The position numbers were made by a program, and so were the translations under genes. 64,000 bases of DNA, taken from NCBI GenBank assembly GCA_017590115.1, contig JAGGNK010006892.1:11318429-11382428 (forward strand), given 5' to 3'. The DNA comes from Montifringilla adamsi. Taxonomy: Eukaryota; Chordata; Aves; Passeriformes; Passeridae. The notes beneath the pieces were generated by a model. That model searched no databases and was not told the origin of the DNA. It saw only the letters and a program-made list of their open reading frames with translations. The stretch's first letter is position 1. Each line of letters begins with the position of its first letter. Positions 13,411 to 26,700 of this stretch are shown piece after piece.

Positions 13411-16400
13411 GCATTCAATGAACACAAACTAAGCAAGACATGGGAACAAGGTGATTTTCCTCTCTGTCATTTGTTATCACCAAGACTAGAACACAAGTTC
13501 TTGGTTTAATGATGTTTTTAATCAACACTGAGCAACTATAGATGATGTACTTAAATAGTAAAATTATTTACTATTTCAATTGCAGAAATAGTCTAGTTAA
13601 AAGACAAGCACTATGCAATGCAGAAGCACACTGTTAGTAGGACAGTAGTATCATTAAGTTGGAATGAAAGTTTTACTAACAACGCAATACCCAGTACAAA
13701 AAAATTGAAGCCTTACATGCTAGTGCACTAGCTGTCCAGAAAACTCTTAAACTGACAGAAAAATAATATTCTGGTATTAAACAAGGACTATGAACATGTT
13801 CCCTGATGAACAGTGACCCTTTAGGAAAATAAAATTAACATCAAAAAATAAAACAGCAAATTAAACTCTGTTTGGAAGCTTATTCCTGCTTCAAACAGCT
13901 CCTAACACTTCAGGTGCTTACCCATGACTTCAGAAACCAGTGTGTTTCCATTGAGCAAAAAAGCATACTCACTATGTTGCAAAATTATGTGAAGAAGCCC
14001 CACAAATTGTAACATGCTACATCATTAAAGCCATAAGCAATGCATTTTAGAAGTACACATTGTAATGAACTTCATGTCTTGAGTTAAAAAGTTGTACAGC
14101 ACAGACTCAGTTGTACAGCACAGCCCCAGCAATATCCTTGCATGACTTAATACACGACCTAAAATCACAGCCCCATGAACAAATTAGAAATAAAGCAAAG
14201 TCAGAAACATTGGCAAAGGGTGGGCCTTGGCACATAAATATCACAGTGGTTCACTCAAGTGACGGTAATAATTACTGGTTTCCCATGAAGACTTCAACTC
14301 TATAAAGACATTTTTCCACATTAGAATATTCATTCTCTAAGCCAGTAATCACCATACCAAGGGAAAAAAAAACCCAACAAGCCAACCCCAAACCATAAAA
14401 AGTCAGTCACTGGGTCTGGAATCAGCTTACTGAAGATTTAGGAAGGAAACAGCATTTCACTATCAGAACTTTAGACAGGCTCCCTCCTAGGACAGAACCA
14501 CTCAAAGGTAGAAAAAACACCATCAGGGGTAGATTTGCATAGGACAGAAAGGTGACCAGCCACTTCCACAGCCCCAGAGAAGTACATATGATTTTGGAAA
14601 GCTGAGCAGAACAAAATCTCCTAATTCTACTTACAGCTTCAAAATCTTTCTGAGCAGTTTCCACCACACTGAATGCTAGATAGGAAACATTTATATATTT
14701 ATTTTTATGTATAAAACTGTGTGCACATATAGAGGCTACAAGTCTGAAACGGGGAGAGAGCATACCCCTGGTTACACCAAGAACCATGGAAATACAGGGG
14801 AAAATGTCAGGATATGACTGTATTTTACTTTGAAACATATTTCCTATTTGTTCCCCTATATGCCATCAATATTTCCATTTCCCATCTTGGCAGAAGCACC
14901 ATGTCATGATCCATACCCAGTCCTCAGAGCTGCAGCAGTGGCTTTTCCTTTGCTTTACTACTCTGTCCTGATGCAAAAAACCCCTAACACGCATGAGGGA
15001 ATAAACCATTTCCTTTGTTTTGTAGACAGAACCAATACCTGTAACTACTACACAAAGCATCACTCCAATGCAAGTGTCAGGTATGCAGAGAACCTATTTT
15101 TCATATAACAAATGATTCTCTTCCTACTTTGTAATCTGAAAAAAAATTAAAGCAATTACATGTGTCATGAATAATGATTTTTTTTTCAGATGTATCCTAA
15201 CATTTTGTCTTCAAATTGACATATGTTGAGCAGTTTATGAGGATGAAATATACAACTGTTAATAATTTCTTTGTAAGTTTTAATTATTGAGAGACATTAC
15301 ATCATAGGATACTAGTTCTTTTTTTATTAGAAAAACTGATTTATAGTTAACTGATTTTGAATGGCAAAATAATTTCACATTAAGCCTTTGATAGTTAGGA
15401 GGCTAGATGCCACATCTACCATTTAACTTTATAATTTAATTATTATAATAGGCACAATAAACCTTTCTGAAATATCCTAATATTTAAAAGAATAAAAAAT
15501 CTCACCTCAGTGCTGTTACCAGTAAAAAATTAGCTAGCAGTCTGTGTTCTATCCCTTTAATTTACTACCATAAAATGAAGAAAGTAAACAAAGTAATTCT
15601 GCAAACACTAAGGAAAAAAATGCAGTTGCACATTAGCTAGAATTGAAATCAAACAAAAATACCTTTATTTTATAATCAGCACTAATTCACGACTGAGCTG
15701 ACAAAAATACACTCATGGATAAATCCCTGAAACATAGTGTGATTCGTTTTTTAAATGTCATAGTTAGGCAAGAAATTTAATTCAAGAAGCTAAAGAACTT
15801 TATGTGTTGAAAGCAACTTTATCAATATACAGATTCTAGAGAAACAGGTCACATCACAACCATTACATTTTCATAACTTATAAAGTAATAAGTCATTCAA
15901 GAGAAACACACTAGAACCAACTTGGATTAAAGAAATAGTATTTGGCTCATCAAGACAAACATCAGTCCAGTCTAAGGCCTATAAAACAAATTCAGTAACT
16001 TACATCTTCTGTCATTATTATTATGGTCACTATTCAGGGGAAAAAAACTAAGGAAATCCAAATATGTAGAGAGTGTCATACTCTGATTAAGCAGGACAAA
16101 AACAGGAACAAGATTAGAGTTTACAATCCAGACGATGTGATGCACCAATTTCATTTTGGTGATGCACCGGGCAGTGGTTTGAAATTAAAATAAAAATTAA
16201 GGTAACACAGGCTAAGATAACACATAACCTTGCAGTGCATGTTCAGGCTTTAATGCACCTACCGTTTAATTCAGTGCCCTTTCTCACAGAGACAGGAAAA
16301 AATACAGGAAGAATGATAATACAGATGGGTAATCAAGTAACAAAACTCTTGCCATCACTTGTAGATATGAGATACCTGCCGTGTATATACCAGCAAACTT

Positions 16401-19229
16401 CCACTGGCTCAGGAAGGCGTCAGGAACTTCATTGTCAAAAACAATATAAAGCGGAACCATGGAGGCAACAAACAGGCCTTAGGTCTGAGAGAGACTGAGG
16501 GAAGACTGTCCTGAGGCAGGTATGGCATCAGACCTCAACAACTAGGGAGAGCCAAGAGTGGAGCCAGCTCCAACTGCAAGGAAAGCAGTACTATTAACTC
16601 AAACATATGACAGGATGCTGTCTTTGATCCTTTCTGTAATGCGCTGTGAAAGACCCTATGGAAGAGTACTTCAGGAAACACCAAGTCCTTTCCTAAAAAC
16701 AGACCTGTGACCCAAGAGATACACTGGGGGAGAGTGAAGGGATGCAGCCGGGGAAGACAGAAAAGCTCGTTCCCTCTTCATTCACATGCACTGCAAGAGG
16801 TTGTTGGAACTGTGTTCATTCAATGAATAATTAACGACAGTGGATTTCCAAGATCATGATGTTCGACCAGCACCTAATAACACAGGATTTAATCAAGAAC
16901 AGTGTCTTTTGTTACTTGCATTTGTGATAAAGTTCCATTTCCTACATCTACACACACAAGCAAAGAAACTCTTCAATGTTGACTTAACAATGAGACTGAT
17001 CCATCTCGCTGGAATTAAGTTACCTCAGTGATTTTATGAACAACTACACATACACAAAAACACAAAAGGAAAAACTAAGAGGCAGCATAACAAAATAAGT
17101 TTTCTGCCCTATTACATACCATTTTATTCATCATACTTAACAAAGCTAAACCTGTACAAGTTTCTACATTTTGCTTTGAAGGAACTGTTTACTAGCTCAA
17201 AATACGAAAATATCAGAAACACTGAACTTATGGTTCCTTTTGCAATTTTTGTGCAGTCACTATCAATGTATCAGCACAAAGCTTTTGACAGATTTAAAAA
17301 AAAAAGACCCTGAACAAAAGCCACAGAGACCACAGGGCCCTCATCCAGGGCACCCTAAACAGGTATCAAGCTGATGTCCCTGGTCATCTCAAAAGCCAAA
17401 TCCAAAGTCTGTTACATAGAAAAGTGAAATTATAGCCACTAGTAAAGAACTTAAGAAGCAAATTTAAACATTAAAAAGAAATTGGATCAAAACTACATGT
17501 ACAGCTAAAGACACAGGTGAACAGACACAACTGTTCAATTCAAGATCACATTTTTACACATGGGAAATACTACATTCTGATCTACCAGTATGGCTTTTCC
17601 CATGAATAGGTGGGTGCTTTCAGACTTTAAACTGAAAACTGTTAGTTGTCTAAGAAAACTAGAAGTGATTAATTATGTTAGGAAGAACTAATGTCAAGAA
17701 ATGAAATTGAAATTAATGTGAAATTTATAGCATTAAGATAGACACCACTATGATTTAATTTTGGAAGACGTTTCACCTTCAATTTGTCATACTCTGGCAG
17801 CATATTCCACCTGTGAACTTTCTTCTTACAACACTGGAAGATAAGGTATAATTAAAAAAAAATTCAATAAACTGAAATGCACCTGAGTGAAACAAAAATT
17901 AAAGTTCAAAGACTAAAGAAAGCAGAAGTCAAGTTTTGGCTTGTGGACATGCAGAAAATTTAAAAAAAAAAAAAACAAAAACCCCCCAAAAAACCAAGTT
18001 AACAGCTATTGGCACTTATCTATAGTAAGCTGTAAGGTGATGTAATAAAACACAGCTAATAAACATCATCAGTTCACAATGAAACTGTACAAGCCATTAA
18101 TTCACACTGAAACAATACACCTGACTGCAGTTTTGAGCAAAAAACCAGAACTGAAAATTCTATTTTATTCAAACTTGAAAAACTATTTCAACTAGTTTAA
18201 ATACATTAATCCCCAAAGTTTTACAGTAACTGATGATTTTCAATCACTCACACAACCACATTGTAAATCCCTGAAACATGGATTTATTATAGGAATACTG
18301 ATAAAACCTTAACAGATACAAATGATATATCACATATTGTCTTACACCTTAATGGCAAGTACTTGACTCAGATTGGTAGGTGCATCACTCCTACTTTTAC
18401 ACTCTAATACCATCCTCTAGGACCAAATGGTTTAAATTGAATTCACAAGTTTGCAGTTACCTAAAAGCAGTGATTTTTTTTAAAATCAACCTATAAAAGA
18501 TTCTTCTGACCAGTATTTCAAAACTTTTGGAAAGAGAACACCCTAGTGGGGACAAAACACAGTATGCAAGGAGAGTCATTGCAGTGAACTTGAAAGTTGT
18601 TTCAGAATCATCATCCCTGAAGAGATTTAGTATACAGCAGTATGTCCCTTGACATCAGTTACACGGTGCATGTTTATCGTGCATCTTAGGACCTTATTGT
18701 ACCAGCAGGTCTTAGGACTGTTGAAATTAATCTCATTCTGGCACAAGCTTTCTGTGGGGTAGGGCAATTCCTAAATGAAAGGCACTCTATTATGAGTGAA
18801 ATCAGAATTATCAGCAATGTAAATGGATAACTTGTAACATACTGAAGGGAAATGCTGCAGCTTACACGAGGTCTAAAATTAGGTACTTTCTGTAAAATAG
18901 GTGAAAAATATTTAAAACAGCTGTAGTGCATCTGTTTACATGCACACAGACTCTAGCCATTGAACAAGCAGAGATCTCCCAAGTATCTCAACAGTTGTTT
19001 TGTTTTTTCCTCCAGTGCTTTTCTCACTTGGTGAAACCAAGCTTCTACAGTTAAAGGTGACTCGCAGAACAGCCCACCACTGCACTGTGCCCTGCAGCCC
19101 ACAGCAAGCACATCTCTAGAGAAGCTGCAAGTGTGGTCCTCGGTAGTAGAACAAGAGCACAGGCACACAGCACTAGCTGGTACCCCTTATTTCTCTTCAT
19201 GCCTTTCCCGTTTTTTCCATGCTCCTCCT

Positions 19230-19300
19230 TAAAAAAAAAACAAAAAAAAAAAAAAAAACAAAAAAAAAAAAAAAAAATAAAAAAAAAAAAAAACCAAAAA
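19230..19300. repeat. A-rich simple repeat
   Basis: About 70 bases of A broken only by single C or T bases. The lysine-rich 73-codon open frame across it is an artefact of composition. Confidence 0.8.
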
Positions 19301-20462
19301 AACCATCTTGGAAATACAGCTTTCCTTAAGGACAGGAAAACTCATGCTTGTTAGTCTGCCTAAGGGATGTGCAAAACAGAAGTAATTTCCCTGAGGCAAA
19401 GATCTTCAAGTCATGCCTAGTTTACATTGTCTATTCTTATTTCATTTGTTAAAGTATTTGGCACACAGGCCTTGATCACTGACTGAGTCTCTCAGTATTA
19501 TCACAGTCTGTATTACACATTTATATAATAAAGCAGAAGTTGCAAATGCTTCATTCTCTCATTCTGGTTTGGTTTTTCACATTTACTGATTAAAATCCCT
19601 TTCCTTCTCAAGGGTGGCACTGGGTCTCCTGGGCATGGAGGTAGAGTAGAAACTTCTACTATATTTAAAGGTTATCATGAATACTGAACGCCTAAAAGGG
19701 CAATCACAGTAGTTTGTGGACTCAGAACACGGAGTAACAGGGTGACATTTAATATCCTGTTACATACAGCCTGTTACTTGGTCAAAAGTAGGTGATTAAA
19801 TAGTTGCTTCTTGATTTATATTATGAAAACCATCCAGAGAGGAAAAAAAGTCATGTTTTGAGTGCCTCCAGTCTGAAACACATAAGAAGAAAAGCCTGAA
19901 ACCAAGTCTTCCCAGTTTTCCCTTTTAAAATATAAATTGCACTTGTACAAAGCAATCCAAAAAACCTAAATAGCAGTAAAAATCTGAAGCTGCCTTGCTG
20001 TACCAAAGTATCTGTGTTCAGCATCTGAAGTACAGGCAACTAGTTTTCAGCCATTCTGCACACACAGCCATTTGCTGTACACCTTTCTGCTTTGAAACGG
20101 CCTGCCATTAAATGCCATGCCACTGGGTGGGGAATAAACAAAGAAATTAAAAACAATAGCAGGAGTTTAAGGCCTTTATCTCCAAGAGGAGCTGAAAACT
20201 GTGGCACAACCCATGACCAATACTAGCAAATTAGCACACTCCCACCCAGGGCTTCCAAAATCAGTCATTCTTTCCAACATCTGCCACACAACCACACCAA
20301 TAGCAAGCAACAGTGCCAATTAAGCATTTTAAGGTCTTCAAAAATTCATACCAAAGGGCACTTCTGAGAAAGATATCTTATAGATTTGGTTTTAAAAATA
20401 GACACCACACTCACATTCAAGGGACATCCTTCACTTTTAGGCCTTTGTCACAAATCTGAATC

Positions 20463-20468
20463 TTTATT
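20463..20468 (-). terminator. Candidate DCUN1D5 poly(A) signal
   Basis: TTTATT on the plus strand gives AATAAA on the minus strand, about 240 bases past the DCUN1D5 stop codon. It is the first canonical signal I see after the stop. Further hexamers downstream may also be used, so this marks the shortest likely 3' UTR. Confidence 0.45.
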
Positions 20469-20704
20469 GTTCTGAAATAAATGCTATAAACATAAGACTC
20501 AAAACAAGAACTCCAACTTTCAGTCTCAGAAGAGGTGTGGTTCAATGCCCATATCACATGTAACAAGAAAGTCTCCTTAAAAAAGGAAAAAAAATTACTG
20601 TAAAGTCTTTCTTATGAATGAAAATGCAATCCTTTGTTTTTCTCATTACTTTGTGTACAGGCGGGCACCAAAAAAAAACTTTTGCATTTTCCTTTGAATT
20701 CTTG

Positions 20705-23700
20705 CTATGACGCTTGACGAACTTTCTGCCATTCAACAAATTCATCCAGAAGTACGGGCCCTGCAAACACACAAAACTTGGAGTTAAAATTGATAATGTC
20801 TTTCAAACACCTTTTTAAGTATGAGGGTTAAAACTACTGATATAGGAAACATCCATGTCAATCCTTTGGTAAAATACCCATAAAATAGTACAATCATTCC
20901 AACCCAAGAATGATAAAAAGTGCACAAAAAACCAATTTATGGAAAACATGGTTCCCATTATCTGACAGGTGGAGTGAACTGAACAAAAAGCATAAAAATA
21001 ATCTTGTAAATCAGGACAACTAATTCCTTCTTCCCAAAATTTTCAATATTATGAATAATTAGAAGATGGACCACAACAGGACTTAGGCAACTGAGTCATG
21101 GTATGACTGACTACCAGCCAGGTGGAGAGCTCAGCCCCAAGTACCAGCAGGTAGGCAAAAATTGTTAAGCTACAGTTTATTATATACTAGTACAAAATGA
21201 GAGTTTGCTGTTATAATTCTATTTGCAAGTCTACAGTTGCATGCAGCAAGCACCTTCGCTAGATTCTCACTGAATATAAGTTGGCTCAAGAAAACCACCT
21301 ACTATTTACATACTATACCACTGACAAACAATTAGGAAAAATTATATCTGCAGCTTGAAGATTGATGGTTATCAGGGCTGTTCTTTTAGTTATTGTTGGA
21401 AAAAAAATTATACCTTACAGTATTGTTTCTGTTACAGAAATTTTTTTAATGCGATTTAATTTGAATAAGCAAAACATTAAGAATACTTACATGCACCATC
21501 TTCATCATAGTTGCTAAGATCTGCATGGACAGTCCTGCTGAACTCTAGTACATTGTACCACTGATCCTTGTTCATAACTCTATACTTCGATTGCTAGGAA
21601 AAGTAATTTCAAAATATTAAAATGTCAAGTGGCATTTGGTACTCCTCTATCGCATTTATCTTTTTATCTTCAATGAGCTCCCACTAAACTGTTTAATGGG
21701 TAACAATCCCTATTACTTACTTCATTTTCCATTTTTAAAAATACTACACATGAACATATTTCGTAGTTATGAAACGACATAAAATGATTTTGTGGAAGAT
21801 CAGAGCAGAATCAAATTCCCCAAAACCTGGAAATCAGTAAGTCACCACTCTAAGCTTCAAAAACTGGTATATTTTTGCCTTGCCCTGAAGTGGGGCATAT
21901 CTAGCTCAGATGTATTTCCAGAATGATTTAAATAAAATAAAAAATCATCTTTTCTCCAAGGTGCAATACATTATGATCATAAGGACATCTACTTTGCAGT
22001 GTTAGTACTGTTTTGAAGCCAGAGAATGGTATCAAGCCCTGTGTTCCACAACCTATACACCTGTTCACTTTAATCAGTCACTTGCAGCTGAGCTGACCAA
22101 AATCTTCCAGGGAGCCAGAGATCAAGATACCTTCACACCGTATCTGCACAAAGCAAACTTAATGCAGTGCATATGCAGCTGAAGAGACTAGTGGGGCTCT
22201 ATACTTACTTTCAAATTTACTCTATACTTACTTTCAAATTTATATTTACAGTAAAACCAAGATGGAATTTTAGGTGCCTTTGATAAGAAAAGGGACTGGG
22301 GCACAGGGAGGAAGATAAGGATCTGTGATGCATACAAGAACATCACTGTTTCATAAGCACATTGAGCAAGGGAAAGGGAGCATTATGGATACATTCATTA
22401 TGAGTAAAATAAACACAATATTCTCACAGAACACTCAAACTACTATGCCAACATTCACAAAGTCAAGGAAATTTGTACCTCCAGGTATTGATAAAATACT
22501 GAAAACAGTGGCCAAGTTCTTCCGAGCAGAAGAGCTAACATGGACTTCGCAGTATCAATATCAAGACTTCGCTGGTCTTTTTCCTAAGGTTGAATAAAGA
22601 AAGCACAGAAACCAATCAAGCACAAGCTTGATTAATAAATAAAAGTTGAATAAATAGAAGTAAGAACTTTGCTAATATTTCAGCAGTCTTACCCTTGCAA
22701 AATCAAAGGCGTATCTGTAGATATTCTTAAAGGATGAAATGTCATTCAACTGTGACCGTAAGAAGTCAAATTTACTCTGTAATTTTTCTGTACAGTCACA
22801 CCTTAAAAAAAAAAACCCAAAACATTAAGAGTTCAAAACACCACATTAGGCAATGAAAAATATGCCAGCAAACATAAAAAATTGAAATTGCCAAAACACA
22901 ATCATTAGATATACAGGAGTAATACTGTGAAACTGACTTAAAGAATCTTGAACATGCTCAGTATTTGCAGCTTACTGAAATGATGAATGCTGGCTTCTGT
23001 AAGCAAATTTTTGTTTTAAATATACCACCAACATAATACGAAGTGCCTGCTTCACATCTCAAATAGCAGTCTTTTAATTCCCAACTCTATAGTCATACCC
23101 AGCAGTATCTTATCTTTCAATCACTATGAATGTCTGAAGAAAACGTCATTCAGTGTGCATTAAGGGGTAAAATCCAGCTGTAAATAATGGGAAAAAATGC
23201 AAACCCTAAACATGTAGTTTTGTAGTGTGTGTTTACAAATGGCAGGATTGAGCAAGCACTCTGCAGAACATACTACTCTGCTCATGTTTTATGACTGATA
23301 AATGCAAGCTCTGATAAAGCTTTAATCACCTGAATTAGTCAGTAGCTATTCAACTGAAAAATCAAAGGCTGTATGAGAACGTAGAGGTCCACTAGTCAAC
23401 AGGATAAAGCTTTGGCAAAAATAACCCTTTGGCAGAAAGACTGCTTTGTACTTTACTCAGCAAGGAAACAGAAAATGGGTCAGATTCACCAACAATGGCA
23501 AAGGAGAATGCAATTTAACTTTGCTAATCCTCCAGAAAATACTCACTCAATAGAACAGTTATAACAGGACAATCTATTCTTATACAAAAGCTGCCATGAC
23601 TAAAAAAGAATAAATTAAAAAATCTACCTTGCTTTGTATCCTTCATGAAGAAGCATACTTTCAGAAATGCAGCTGTACATAAATACTTCCTTTGGTCACG

Positions 23701-26700
23701 TGTCCCCCTTTTGGCAGCCTGCCTCTCAGAATACATTTGCACCTCTAACAGCTCCACATGGACTTGTCACACAGGCCCCCAGCAAGGGCTGCTGAGATGC
23801 TGGGCTTTGATGCTGTATTTTGCCCACAGCTGATACTTCCTGTTCCTCAGATCTGCCAGTCTGTGTGTGCACAGCTGTCTGTCAGTCTGTCTTGCTCAGA
23901 CTGCGACAAGAGAAATGTAGCAATTCCAACTGATGCAACCTTTTATTATTTCTTGTCTCTAGCAGCATCTATCTAAAGCAGCACTCAGTCCTAGCCAACA
24001 CTGGTGCTAAATAAATAAAACTGAGTATGTAGTCTAATTACCTAATAGATGACAAGTAGTATATTCCGTGATAAACCATATAACAAATTGCAAAGAACTC
24101 TTGTTAAATGAGCTTTGCTAAATTTAACTAAAAATAAAATTACTTTTTTTGTCTTCAACCATCTAATTGGTCTGTATTCTACTACTTAATCCTTAAAATG
24201 CCATTATGCTATGCTAGAAAGGCATTGTGTGTTTTATTCACATCTCTTCTATGTTCAAAGCTTCATACTTTCACCAGAATGTTCTACACATTTGAGGACA
24301 AATGTATGTATTTAATCTACCTGAATGCTCAAGTTTTTAGTGTACTAGTGACATATAAAATATTTATAGTGGGTTTACCACACATTGTTAAATATAATTT
24401 GACAGATGATTTACCCTATCATGGGTAAACTCAAATTTCAGTATGTTTAAATTTCTTGCAAACTACTTTGTTAAAATTGTTCATACATCTGAGTGCAAAG
24501 TAAAATGCCAGCTATTGTCTACAATACTATTGGCTATGTGTATTTTAATATGCAATTGATTAATTTGGAAAAGTTGGTATGAAAATGAGCAATTATTAAG
24601 TGTCATGACTCCTAAGCAATTTATTATCAGTGCATTTGTAACTAAAAAGCCAAATGGATCATGCTCAGAGCAGCACCAACCTCTGGATCCCGACACACAG
24701 ACATGTTTTGGTTAAAGCTGTTTAGGGCATTTCTGTACCTAGCCACTGACTTTCCTCCCAAAAAGAGGCAAGGAGTTGTCAAACTCCTCTTTTACAGAGG
24801 TACAGCTGCCTGTGTGGCTGCATCATAAAACAGATGACTGAGATCACACATACCTGGAATAATCTTCCTAATAACCAGAACAACCTTCTAATTAGTACAA
24901 GTGAATTAACACTAAACTCCTATACAGCCACTGGAAAAAGATGTGATTTCTCAAACGGTCCTTACTGAAAGATAGCACTGAACAGTGTTAGCTCAAGACC
25001 ATAAAAATTAAGACATTAGCTTACTACATTCCCTTCTCATCCCTATGTCACATTTTTAACAAAACTCAAATTAGCACCACAAATTGAACGAATTTTAATT
25101 TCTGTTGAGATAGAGACATCATCTGAGGCATAGCTAACATGGACAAAGGGATGATTCATTAACTCCTACTCAGATATGCCAATGTTTTATATTTCATAGC
25201 TATTCCACACACTTGTCTTTCACTAAAGAGAAAAATCAGTATGATGTATACAAACATTAAACCAAAAGCATTTCATGTTAGCATACCCATTTCACCCTAA
25301 GGAGGATGAAATAATCGGCCTAGCAGAGGTACTCGATTCTCTCTCCTATGAGGAGAGCTTGCATATATACATACATATATATGTATGTACACATATATAT
25401 GCATATATATGTATATACACATATACATATATATGTGTATATACATATATATGCAAGTACACATACTTGCATATATATGTATATACACATATATATGTAT
25501 ATGTACACACATACATATGGGGCAGAATTCACCCTACTGACGCAACGTACTGGAAACCTTCCAGCCTAAGTTGCTTCGGTCTCATAAGATGATATTTAGG
25601 GGTCAATTCATCTTCATTTTGACAGTATCTGCCTCAGCACACATTTATTTTTCTCATCTCTAAACAGCAAACTAACCATCAATGTTACAAAACAACATGC
25701 AGAGAGAATGTCACTTCAAGATTCAGGTACCCAAATGCTGGCATCTAACTGTAGACTAGAGATAGATGTCCTAAGCTTCAGGTGTTGTCATTCATAGAGG
25801 ACTAGCCAAGCAACCTCTAAGAGCAATTCAGGCGACCAGTCATTAGGTTTTAGGGCAAACTGGGTATTTCCCTAGGCTCCATTACACTGACTGGATCTCC
25901 AAAGACTGCAATAAGAGTTTAAGAAATCCAGCTCTTGCATATAAACTAAACATTTAGGTATCTTACTATTGAGCTGAATTCCACCCAGCACTGTTCATGC
26001 AATTACCTTGTGTAACATTTCACATATTTTGAAATAAAGATTCTATAACAGAAGTCCATGTAGAATACACTCTGGGGTTTTAATGCATTTCAAGCTCATT
26101 TCTTCATGCAAAAATTACGAAGAAAAAAAATAAGCTGTGTAAGCATGCAGTAATATTTTACTTTTTAAGTGTAAAACCCTTTTACTTCAAACTTTTGTCA
26201 AACCTTTCAAGAGAAAAATAGATAACCCCATTCCAGATGGAATCCCATAATATCATCCTCCCTTCCTAGTAAGGAACAACAGCACAAGTCTAGAGGTTTG
26301 TATTTCCTTTCATCATAGTTTAACCCCAGATGGTAACTAAGCATCACAGAGCTGCTTGCTCAATCCCTGCCAAAATCTGCACCTATTATTCAGCTAATGG
26401 ATCCTGAGCTGTGTTATGTGAGTGCCTCTGCTTCACCCACCTGCTTGGCCAGCTTTTCAGAGAGCAACAGGGAAAGCAAAACATACACATTAACTGCTTT
26501 AGGCTTAGGCGAAGGCTCTCACCAGAATTCTGTTTCTACGAAAACGCACAGCAGCACCCTATTTTCAGTATTAAAACATGTTTAGACTATAGCACAACCA
26601 GCTCTGTTCTGAAAAGAGCCAGAAGATTTCCAGTCAGCAAATTGTTAGAAACAAAGTCTAAAACATCGTCTCTGAACAGGTGCCTGATTTCATACATCTT

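Larger units (their letters stand above)
9813..20462. other. Downstream flank of DCUN1D5, no gene supported
   Basis: About 10.6 kb of AT-rich sequence with no coding block I can support. Part of it could be an extended 3' UTR of DCUN1D5 if distal poly(A) sites are used. It contains an A27 tract at 13384-13410, an A-rich tract near 17961-17990 and a long A-rich simple repeat at 19230-19300. A few minor duplications are present, for example a 14-base unit repeated near 14091-14123. Confidence 0.5.

Noticed and set aside
1..20462. Matrix metalloproteinase exons, which lie beyond DCUN1D5 in mammals
   Set aside because: I looked for the zinc-binding HEXGHXXGXXH and PRCGVPD motifs in the translated frames and saw neither. 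The neighbouring cluster is probably outside the window.
25275..25592. Tyrosine/isoleucine-rich frames of 70-105 codons
   Set aside because: They are translations of the TA/TG microsatellite in all frames.
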